A stretch of 64,000 nt of DNA from Cystobacter ferrugineus (GTDB taxonomy: Bacteria; Myxococcota; Myxococcia; Myxococcales; Myxococcaceae). Every line of letters starts with the position of its first letter. Positions within the stretch are counted from its first letter, which is position 1. The notes under the pieces were generated by a model. It saw only the letters and a list, made by a program, of their open reading frames with translations, had not been told where the DNA came from and searched no databases. The DNA lies in the NCBI RefSeq assembly GCF_001887355.1, contig NZ_MPIN01000001.1, forward strand, positions 1,031,932 to 1,095,931, written 5' to 3'. This document shows positions 1-6,952 of the stretch, piece after piece. The translations under genes were made by a program, and so were the position numbers.

Positions 1-1
1 G

Positions 2-931
2 TGGGGGCGGCACGCGCTGTCCGCGCTGGTGGGCGTGGGGGGCGAGGCCGTGTCCGCCGCGGAGACGGCCGCGGCCTCCGAGGGCGAGCCCGCGTGGTTC
101 CGCGCGAGTGTCATGGCGATGGACGAGGTGCGGGCGTGGGACGAGCGCCTGACGATCGCGCCCTCGGTGCGCGTGGAGCGGGCGGGGCCCTACACGTTGT
201 GGTCGCCGAAGCTGGGCGCCTCGCTGTTGCTGCCCGCGGGCCTCGAGCTGAGGGCGAACGCGGGACGGGCCCACCGCGCGCCGTCCTTCCTGGAGTTGTA
301 CGTGCGCCAGGGCACGCTCCTGCCCAACCCGGCGCTGCGCCCCGAGAGCGCGCTGTACGCGGACGCGGCGGTGGTGCACCGCTCGGAGGTGTCCTCCGCC
401 TCGGTGGGGGGCTATGCGAGCCTCTACGAGGATCTCATCTCCTACGAGGCCTATCCGCCCGGAGCGGCCCGGCCCTACAACTTCGTCCGGGCGCGCGTGG
501 TGGGGCTGGAGGCCGAGGGCGAGTGGCGGCCCCATCCATTCCTCTCGGCCGCGTTGAGCTACACGCTCACCGTGTCGAATGATCTGCAACGCGACGGGCG
601 CTTCTACCTGCGCGAGCTGCCCTACCGGCCCCGGCACAAGCTGTTCGCGCGGGTGCTGGGTGGCCCCCGGTGGCTCACGGGGCGCGTGGAGGTGCTGGCC
701 CAGTCGGCCCACGCGCTGTCTCGGGACGGCGTGTTGACCCTGCCCGGCCGCGCCTTCGTCCATACGGGGGTGTCCAGCACCTTCGGCTCGCGCCCGGAGC
801 TCACCGTGTCCCTCGAGGTGCGCAACCTGTTCGACGCGCGCGCCGAGGACTTCGTGGGCTATCCCCTGCCGGGCCGCGCCGTGTACGTGTCCGTGTCGGG
901 CGCGTTCGAGCCGGGAAGGAAGACGCCATGA
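2..931 (+). CDS. TonB-dependent outer-membrane receptor, C-terminal part (5' end outside window)
   Basis: The frame is open from the first bases, so the gene begins upstream of the window. The visible 309 residues are the C-terminal beta-barrel of a TonB-dependent receptor. Signs are alternating aromatic/polar strands, the receptor-typical 'APSFLELY' and 'RNLFD' motifs, and a final strand near the stop ('AVYVSVSGAF'). It would sit in the outer membrane and import a scarce ligand with TonB-ExbBD energy. The next gene overlaps its stop (ATGA). A cobalamin riboswitch lies 1.7 kb downstream in the same cluster, so BtuB-like vitamin B12 uptake is the best guess for the substrate. The plug domain is not visible, so substrate is inferred from context only. 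Confidence 0.85.
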   Translation, partial: WGRHALSALVGVGGEAVSAAETAAASEGEPAWFRASVMAMDEVRAWDERLTIAPSVRVERAGPYTLWSPKLGASLLLPAGLELRANAGRAHRAPSFLELYVRQGTLLPNPALRPESALYADAAVVHRSEVSSASVGGYASLYEDLISYEAYPPGAARPYNFVRARVVGLEAEGEWRPHPFLSAALSYTLTVSNDLQRDGRFYLRELPYRPRHKLFARVLGGPRWLTGRVEVLAQSAHALSRDGVLTLPGRAFVHTGVSSTFGSRPELTVSLEVRNLFDARAEDFVGYPLPGRAVYVSVSGAFEPGRKTP

Positions 932-2496
932 CGCCGATGCGATGTGGAGGGATGGTCCTCGCGGTGCTCCTGTCCCTCGTGCTGGCGGGGTGTCCGGACG
1001 AGGGGCCGTTGTGCGCCGAGGGCCTGAGCGCTTGTGGAGACGCGTGCGTGGATCTCTCCAGCTCCTCGTCCCAGTGTGGGGCGTGCGGGGTGGCCTGTTC
1101 CGCCACGCAGCAGTGTGTCGAGGGGGCCTGTCAGTGCCGCGCGGGGGCGGTGCTGTGCGGAGGGGAGTGTGTCGTGACGGCGTCGGACCCGGCGCACTGT
1201 GGTGGGTGCGCGGGTGCGGGCGGCGTGGCGTGTGGCCCCGAGCAGGTGTGCGAGCAGGGCGAGTGCAAGGCCGCGTGCACCCTGGCGTCCTCCTCGCTCT
1301 GCGGGCGCTCGTGCGTGGACGTGCGGACGGATGCCTTCCATTGCGGCGCCTGCGGGAGCGTGTGCGCGGACGCGCGGAGCTGCCACCAGGGCCTGTGCAC
1401 GGATGACGTCGTCGCCGCGTGTTTCAACACCGGGCAGGTGGTGGGCATCCAGGCGGGAGCGGACGTGCGGGGGCCCGCGGTGCGGGTGGGCACGAGCCCC
1501 GTGTCCCTCGCGCTCATGCAGGACGTGCTGCTCGTGGTGGATGTCTCCTCGCGGCTGCTCCAGGCGCGGCTCTCCGATTACGGCGAGCTGCCCGCGCGCA
1601 CCCAGACCGGACAGGTCCCCAATCAGGTGCTCGTGCGCGAGCCCTTCGTCTACGTCCTCAACTCCACGAGCAACACGTTGCAGGTGCTGCGGCGCGACGG
1701 CGAGCCCGCTCCGGGTCCGGGTCCCCGCTTCCCCACGGGCATTTCCCTCACCAACGTGGGCAGTGTGAACTTCGGCGCCAACACCAACCCGTATGCCTTC
1801 ACCCTGGAGGGCACGGACGCGTATGTCTCGCTCCTCGGCAACCTCCAGGGGGACGCGTCCGCGGGGGGCCGGGTGGTGCGCGTCTCGGTGGCGGAGCCCA
1901 CCGCGCCCGCCATCACGGACACCTTCGTGCTGCCCTCGGGCGAGGCCCTGAGTCCCTTTCCTGGCCGCACCACGCTCCCCGCGCCCGCGGGCATCACCTC
2001 GCTCCAGGGCCGGGTGTACGCCGCGCTGGGCAACCTGGATGCGCGCAGCTACTCCGCCGGAGGCCCCGGGTTCCTCGCCCGGATCGACCCCGGCACTCGC
2101 GCGGTGGAGCTGCTCGCGTTGGGCGAGGCATGTCTCAATCCCTTCTGGGTTCTTCCCGTGGGCGAGCGGTTGCTCGTGAGCTGTGGCGGCGCCGCCACCT
2201 ATGACGTCGACTTCAACCTCACCGACGTCCGGGGCACGGGCCTGGTGCTGCTCGGCGCGGATGGCCGCGTGTTGGACTCGCTCGCGCTGGGCTGTCCGGA
2301 AGCGACGTCGTGTCCGCTGCCCTCGGCGGGACGCTTCGCCCTGGTGGGCCCGCGGGCCTACGTGGGCGACAACAACGCGGGCCGCGTCTTCGTCATCGAG
2401 GTCGTGGGGGACACGCTCGTGGAGCGCAAGGAATTGGCCATCTGTCCTCGAAGCTCGGGCCCCTCGCTCGTCAGTGATGTCATCGCGCTGCCGTGA
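928..2496 (+). CDS. Cysteine-rich beta-propeller surface lipoprotein (BtuG-like candidate)
   Basis: This 522-residue protein starts at the ATG that overlaps the receptor stop (ATGA), implying translational coupling. It has a type II signal peptide with lipobox LAGC at residues about 18-21. Residues 25-165 carry repeated cysteine modules of the form CG..C.D...CG.CG..C, common in myxobacterial surface lipoproteins. The rest is built from YncE-like blade repeats ('VLLVVDVSSR', 'FVYVLNSTSNTLQVLRR', 'RAYVGDNNAGRVFVIEV'), so a beta-propeller is likely. In Bacteroides, the propeller lipoprotein BtuG sits on BtuB and captures B12. The same receptor/propeller pairing next to a B12 riboswitch suggests a similar role here. 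Sequence homology to BtuG itself cannot be shown by eye. Confidence 0.8.
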   Translation: MTPMRCGGMVLAVLLSLVLAGCPDEGPLCAEGLSACGDACVDLSSSSSQCGACGVACSATQQCVEGACQCRAGAVLCGGECVVTASDPAHCGGCAGAGGVACGPEQVCEQGECKAACTLASSSLCGRSCVDVRTDAFHCGACGSVCADARSCHQGLCTDDVVAACFNTGQVVGIQAGADVRGPAVRVGTSPVSLALMQDVLLVVDVSSRLLQARLSDYGELPARTQTGQVPNQVLVREPFVYVLNSTSNTLQVLRRDGEPAPGPGPRFPTGISLTNVGSVNFGANTNPYAFTLEGTDAYVSLLGNLQGDASAGGRVVRVSVAEPTAPAITDTFVLPSGEALSPFPGRTTLPAPAGITSLQGRVYAALGNLDARSYSAGGPGFLARIDPGTRAVELLALGEACLNPFWVLPVGERLLVSCGGAATYDVDFNLTDVRGTGLVLLGADGRVLDSLALGCPEATSCPLPSAGRFALVGPRAYVGDNNAGRVFVIEVVGDTLVERKELAICPRSSGPSLVSDVIALP

Positions 2497-2597
2497 GCGG
2501 TCCTGATGGATGTGTTGCGTTGCACTCGCGGCGCCGTGCGTCACGGACAACTGATTTGACAAAGGTGCCTTCGCGACCGTATCCCGCTGGCGTCCTT

Positions 2598-2791
2598 GGT
2601 TCCTCCACCCGGTGGTGGAGGCTCGAGGGAACCCGGTGCGACTCCGGGACTGCCCCGCAGCGGTGAACGGGAACGAACGCTGTCAGAAGGCACTGGTCCT
2701 CGGGACGAGGGCTGGGAAGCGACGGCCGGTAGGAAGGGGGGCCCTCTCGAGAGCCGCCCGTGCCCGTGAGTCCGAAGACCTGCCAGGGACC
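2598..2791 (+). promoter_or_regulatory. Cobalamin (AdoCbl/B12) riboswitch
   Basis: The leader contains the conserved cobalamin aptamer blocks in order: GGTGCGACTCCGGGACTGCC near 2635-2654, CCGCAGCGGTGAACGGGAAC after it, GGCACTGG at 2689-2696, GCCGGTAGGAAG near 2724-2735, and a perfect B12 box AGTCCGAAGACCTGCC at 2769-2784. A closing P1 helix can be drawn between GGTTCCT (2598-2604) and AGGGACC (2785-2791). A second hairpin, CCGTGCC/GGCACGG (2791-2797/2802-2808), competes for the 3' side of P1 and may be part of the expression platform. It lies 156 nt upstream of the lipoprotein gene at 2948. It should repress the downstream lipoprotein genes when B12 is plentiful. Confidence 0.93.
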
Positions 2792-2947
2792 CGTGCCAGT
2801 GGGCACGGCCCATACCGGTGCTTCCGAGGGGGAGCAGCGGGTGTGCCATCGGTGCGTCCTCTATCGGGCCGCGTCCGAGCGCTCATTCCGCGTCCACTCC
2901 CCTCGTGAAGCCGTGTTGCGCCCGAGGGGGCAAGGAGCAGGACGCGG

Positions 2948-4222
2948 ATGATGACGAAGATGATGAAGTCGCGCTCGCTGAGCCAGGTCGTGGTGCTGGG
3001 AGCCGCGGCATTTGGATTGCTTGTGACGGGCTGCAGTGGTCCGGAGTGCGTGGATCGCTTCGACTGCCAGATCAACAAGGGGAGCCCCGGGGCGGGCAAG
3101 CAGTTCGTGTGTGAGGCCAACGTCTGCGTGGCGCGGGACATCGTTCCCGAGACTCCCGGGACCGGTTCGGACGCGGGGACGGACGCGGGGACCGATCCTG
3201 GAACGGACGCGGGAACGGACGCGGGGACGGAGCCAACGGCGTGCGCGGATCTGTCGCATGACGCGCAGCTCGGCACCCTGCAACTCCAGCCGGGCTTCAC
3301 CGTCGTCGAGTCCGCTCTCCTTGCCGAGAACATCGGTGCCATCACCGCGGTGGCGGGTGCCTCGGGTTCGTACACGGTGTACGGCGTGAACTCGGACAAG
3401 AGCGTCTATGCGCTTGGCACCTGGCCGAATGTCGCGGGCAGCACCACTCCCCTGTTCCCCGTCGTCGAGCCCAATGGGCCGCAGAACGCCTTTCCCAGCA
3501 ACTACCTCGTCAGTGATGGCGTCCGCCTGTTGGCGGGCTACACCCTGGCTGATGCCTCCGGCAAGGTGGCCGTCCACGATACGGTGACCAACGCGTCCAC
3601 GTACCTCGCCGCGAAGGGCAACTTCTCCGCCGTGGGACTGGACGGGGCCTTCCTCATCAACGGGCTCGATCTGGAGGGGGTGAGCGAGACGGGCAGCGCC
3701 GTCTATGCCCTCAAGACGCAGAGCACCCCCTTCTCGGTGTCGAGGCTGGCCACGTTCCCGGTCGCCCAGAGCGCCAGCGGTTTCAACGCGCTGACGACCA
3801 ACAAGATCGTCGTCCTCGGCTACTTCGGCGGCAAGAACGTCCTGCACGCGGTGTCCCCCGAAACGTACGCGCCTGCCCTGGCGGCGGGGACGAGCCTGGA
3901 CCTGTCGGGCGCCAACACGCCCCAGATCTACGCGGGGTCCGATCTGTTCTATGCCGCCGGCTTCGGGGCGGGGGTGGCGCTCCATCGTGGCGCTTATTCG
4001 GAGTCCTACGAGCAGCTCACCCATGACGTCGCGCGCATTTCCCTGAGCCCCGCGGGCAGCGATGGAAAGGGCGTCACCGCGGGAAACCTCGAGGTGGTCC
4101 TCTCCCAGAGCAATACCTGCACCAGCGTGGTGGCGATGGCCCCCCTGGCCGAGGATCTCCTCGTCGGCCTGGAGGACAAGAACGGCCGCCGGCTCGTGCG
4201 CCTCCACGCGGGGACGCCGTGA
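2948..4222 (+). CDS. Riboswitch-controlled surface lipoprotein with DAGT repeat linker
   Basis: This 424-residue protein begins at an ATG 10 nt after AAGGAG. It has a type II signal peptide ending in the lipobox LVTGC (cysteine near residue 28). Residues about 74-96 form a low-complexity DAGTDAGT/DPGTDAGT linker typical of myxobacterial surface lipoproteins. The remaining 320 residues are beta-rich and resemble a degenerate propeller ('SVYALGTWPNVAG', 'KIVVLGYFGGKNVLHAVS'). It is the first gene behind the cobalamin riboswitch and overlaps the next gene. A role in B12 binding or handoff at the cell surface is inferred from that control. No known domain was identified with confidence. Confidence 0.85.
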   Translation: MMTKMMKSRSLSQVVVLGAAAFGLLVTGCSGPECVDRFDCQINKGSPGAGKQFVCEANVCVARDIVPETPGTGSDAGTDAGTDPGTDAGTDAGTEPTACADLSHDAQLGTLQLQPGFTVVESALLAENIGAITAVAGASGSYTVYGVNSDKSVYALGTWPNVAGSTTPLFPVVEPNGPQNAFPSNYLVSDGVRLLAGYTLADASGKVAVHDTVTNASTYLAAKGNFSAVGLDGAFLINGLDLEGVSETGSAVYALKTQSTPFSVSRLATFPVAQSASGFNALTTNKIVVLGYFGGKNVLHAVSPETYAPALAAGTSLDLSGANTPQIYAGSDLFYAAGFGAGVALHRGAYSESYEQLTHDVARISLSPAGSDGKGVTAGNLEVVLSQSNTCTSVVAMAPLAEDLLVGLEDKNGRRLVRLHAGTP

Positions 4223-4917
4223 GGCGCCCGCTCGTTCCCCGCATGTCCGGGGGCGCCTGGCTCCTCCTTCCCGTGCTCGCCGCGGGCTGTGGGGGGCCTT
4301 CCCTCCAGGACGAGCCCCAGGCCCTCGCGGCGTGCCCGGCGGAGCCCCAGCCGTTCGCCGACCACGTGGTGTCCTACTCGCCCGGCCCGAACGCGGGTTT
4401 TGGCCAGGATGCCTTCCCCGGCATCGTGCTCGGGCCTCCCCATGGAGGGGGGGCGAGCGCGGGTTCGCTGGACGTGCTCTCGCTGGGCCGTGGGGGAGAA
4501 ATCGTCCTCGAGTTCACCGACATCGGCGTGGTGGATGGTCCGGGCGTGGACCTGCTCGTCTTCGAGAACGCCTTCAACAGCCCCATCGGTCCCTTCGTGG
4601 AGCGGGGCATCGTCTCGGTGAGCGAGGATGGCCAGACCTGGCACGAGTTCCCCTGTGCCTTCACGGACGCGGCGGGGGGGTATCCCGGCTGCGCGGGCAT
4701 CAAGCCCGTGTACTCCTCGCCGACCAATGGGGTGAGCGCCACGGATCCCGCGGTGGCGGGGGGTGATGGCTTCGACCTCGCCACCCTGGGCGTGCCCCGG
4801 GCCCGCTTCGTCCGTGTGCGCGACGCGGGCAACAACTCCAATGGCTCCCCCTCCTCGGGGTTCGACCTGGACGCCGTCGCCGTGGTGAACGGCTACGCCC
4901 TCTGCCAGACGCCATGA
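4219..4917 (+). CDS. Surface lipoprotein, 'GFDLDAV' cell-surface protein type
   Basis: This 232-residue protein starts at a GTG overlapping the previous stop (GTGA). The signal peptide ends at LAAGC (cysteine at about residue 24). The mature part has 'VDLLVFENAF', 'FVRVRDAGNN' and 'SGFDLDAVAVVNG', the pattern of discoidin-like, calcium- or ligand-binding secreted beta-sandwich proteins. It includes one CAGIK segment and several cysteines. The overlap places it in the riboswitch-controlled operon, so it probably works with the receptor and propeller lipoproteins in B12 acquisition. That function is inferred from position, not from a recognised catalytic site. Confidence 0.8.
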   Translation: MRRPLVPRMSGGAWLLLPVLAAGCGGPSLQDEPQALAACPAEPQPFADHVVSYSPGPNAGFGQDAFPGIVLGPPHGGGASAGSLDVLSLGRGGEIVLEFTDIGVVDGPGVDLLVFENAFNSPIGPFVERGIVSVSEDGQTWHEFPCAFTDAAGGYPGCAGIKPVYSSPTNGVSATDPAVAGGDGFDLATLGVPRARFVRVRDAGNNSNGSPSSGFDLDAVAVVNGYALCQTP

Positions 4918-5075
4918 CGCGACCGCTCCCTCCTCCCACGGATCTTCACCGCCGGCGCGTGCTGGGCTCACTCGTCCAGGGCACCTGTGCCCTGGCGGCC
5001 CCGTGCGCCGGCTGTGGCTCGCGGGAGGAGGGGGACTCGGCCGGGTGCTGCGCGGTCCCGCCACCCGTCCCCTGA
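4914..5075 (+). CDS. Small cysteine-rich exported peptide (53 aa), hypothetical
   Basis: A 53-codon frame starts at an ATG overlapping the stop of the preceding lipoprotein (ATGA), as do the other genes of this cluster. The product begins with a basic stretch 'LHRRRVLGSL' followed by a short hydrophobic segment and 'APCAGCGS', which resembles a Tat or lipoprotein export signal. It ends with a second cysteine pair ('GCCAVPP'). The coupling to the riboswitch operon is the main argument for reality; the short length and lack of a clear lipobox are arguments against. No function can be assigned. Confidence 0.4.
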   Translation: MTRPLPPPTDLHRRRVLGSLVQGTCALAAPCAGCGSREEGDSAGCCAVPPPVP

Positions 5076-5152
5076 AGACCTTCGCGACGGCCCGGGTGAG
5101 CGAGTCGGTGTGGATTTCCCGGGCACGCTGATCGTGTAGGCTGCCGGGCGCG

Positions 5153-6850
5153 ATGTGGCAGATCATCATCAACGGTCCGGGTTACTTCGATACCTCCTAC
5201 GAATTGCCCGAGGGCGTCACCTATCTCGGCCGAGCGGATGAGAACGACATCGTCCTGGGTGGCGATCTCGTGTCGCGGCGGCACGCCCGCCTCATCCTGG
5301 AGGGCGAGCACCTGCGCGTGGAGGACCTGGGCAGCCGCAACGGCAGCCGCCTCAATGGCACCCTCTTCCAGGGCAGCGCCGACCTGCGTCCCGGCGACAC
5401 CATCTCCCTGGGGGAGAACTCCGTGTCCGTGCGCCAGGCGCAGCAATCCGAGAACGCGGCCACGGAGATGGTGGACCTGGGCGCCGGAGGGGTGCGCCGC
5501 TTCGGCCACGGCGACGACGTGGGCCCCTCCGTCCTGCTCGCCAAGAACATCAAGGACGTGGATCTACTGCGGGCGCTCGACAACATCTCCGCGCCCTATG
5601 GCGACTCGTCTCCCCCCCTGGCCGCGGCGCCCATCGCGCTGGCGCCGCCCACCGCGGCACCCCAGCGGGGTATCGCCGAGACGCTCCTGCTGCTCTTCCG
5701 CGCCGCGGAGACGCTCGCCACCGCCACGAACCTGACGGCCTTCCTCGAGTCCACGATGGACCGGCTGCTCCAGCGCATCGACGCCACCACCGCCGTGGTG
5801 CTCCTGCGCCACCCCACGGGGGTGCTGGTGCCCGCCTCCGTGCGCCACCGGGGCAAGCTGTCCCAGGGCGAGGTGCCCGTCTCGGACGCCATCATCGACG
5901 AGGCGCTGCGCCAGGGCCGCGCCCTGCTGGTGGGTGACGTGCGCGACGACCGCCGCTTCGCCAGCCGCGAGAGCGTCATCCTCTACGGCGTGGACCGGGT
6001 GCTCTGCATCCCCCTGGGCAGCGAGCCCACGTTCGCGGGCGTGCTCTACATCAACACCTCGGCGCGCAGCGACATGGAGCTGGAGGTGATGCTCGACGCC
6101 TGCACCGCCGTGGCGCACCTGGTGTCCACCGGCATCCAGAAGTTCTCCGCCCCCGCCGCGTCCGGCCCTCCTCTGCGCCACCACCTGGAGCGCTTCCACG
6201 CCCCCGACGTGGCCGAGCGGCGCGCCACCGAGGCCCTGCGCTCCGGCTCCCGGCCCCAGGGCCTGGAGGAGCGCACCCTGAGCATCGTCCACGTGGAGCT
6301 CGCGAGCTTCGGCGCGCTGAGCGCCCGGCTGGGGCCCGCGCGCGCCTCGGTGCTGCTCAATGACTTCCACTCGCGGCTGGGGGGCCTCGTCTTCAGCTTC
6401 GACGGCGCCCTGGAGGGCCAGCTCGGCGACTCGATGCGCGCCGTCTTCGGGGCCCTGCAGACCCGGCCGGATGACGCCGTACACGCGGTGCGCGCCGCGC
6501 TCGCCCTGCGCTCCGACTGGGAGCGCCACATGGCCCGCCGCCCCGCGGACGAGCGGTGCGCGCTGCGCATCGGCGTCAACACCTCCAAGGTGCTGGTGGG
6601 CATGGTGGGCCCCGACTCGCGCCCCTCGCTGTGCGCCGTGGGCGAGGGCGTCAACGTGGCCACCTGGCTCGCCGGCTCCGCCGAGCCCGGCCAGCTCCTC
6701 GTCACCGGCAAGACGCTCGCCGTCACGGGCGCCCGTTTCGACGTGGTGCCCCTGGGCGAGCGCCTGCTCCGTCCCCCGCGCGACAAGGTGGCGGCCTTCG
6801 AGGTCCTGGACGAGGACGTCGGTCAGCTCACCAACCCTGGTGTACGCTGA
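5153..6850 (+). CDS. FHA-GAF protein with degenerate class III nucleotide cyclase domain
   Basis: This 565-residue cytoplasmic signalling protein has an N-terminal FHA domain at about residues 20-95, with 'SRRHARL' and 'GSRNGSRLNG' for phosphothreonine binding. A GAF domain follows at about 195-325, and a class III adenylate/guanylate cyclase homology domain at about 378-540. In the cyclase domain GD426 and N501 are kept. The first metal-binding Asp is Glu382, the substrate-specifying Lys position is Gly422, and the transition-state Arg is Trp505. Catalysis is therefore doubtful, and it may act as a nucleotide sensor or pseudo-cyclase. The following gene is a Ser/Thr kinase, which could supply the phosphothreonine bound by the FHA domain. 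Confidence 0.9.
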   Translation: MWQIIINGPGYFDTSYELPEGVTYLGRADENDIVLGGDLVSRRHARLILEGEHLRVEDLGSRNGSRLNGTLFQGSADLRPGDTISLGENSVSVRQAQQSENAATEMVDLGAGGVRRFGHGDDVGPSVLLAKNIKDVDLLRALDNISAPYGDSSPPLAAAPIALAPPTAAPQRGIAETLLLLFRAAETLATATNLTAFLESTMDRLLQRIDATTAVVLLRHPTGVLVPASVRHRGKLSQGEVPVSDAIIDEALRQGRALLVGDVRDDRRFASRESVILYGVDRVLCIPLGSEPTFAGVLYINTSARSDMELEVMLDACTAVAHLVSTGIQKFSAPAASGPPLRHHLERFHAPDVAERRATEALRSGSRPQGLEERTLSIVHVELASFGALSARLGPARASVLLNDFHSRLGGLVFSFDGALEGQLGDSMRAVFGALQTRPDDAVHAVRAALALRSDWERHMARRPADERCALRIGVNTSKVLVGMVGPDSRPSLCAVGEGVNVATWLAGSAEPGQLLVTGKTLAVTGARFDVVPLGERLLRPPRDKVAAFEVLDEDVGQLTNPGVR

Positions 6851-6952
6851 GGTAGGCCCGAGTGGAGAAAATGGAGGTGGAGACTCGCGCTCGGACCCGA
6901 ATCAGTGCGAGCATGTAACCCCCTTGCTGAGCATGAGTGCCCCGCCCCCGGC

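Noticed and set aside
859-2562. Long minus-strand frame opposite the propeller lipoprotein
   Set aside because: It has no recognisable domain and is His/Arg-rich, as expected for the antisense of a high-GC gene. The plus-strand lipoprotein explains the region.
3169-3231. GACGCGGGGACG-type DNA repeat
   Set aside because: It is in frame and encodes the DAGT linker of the lipoprotein; no separate DNA function is suggested.
2861-4207. Minus-strand 448-codon frame opposite the riboswitch-controlled lipoprotein
   Set aside because: Composition is that of a shadow frame, and it crosses the riboswitch-gene junction. The lipobox and riboswitch support the plus strand.
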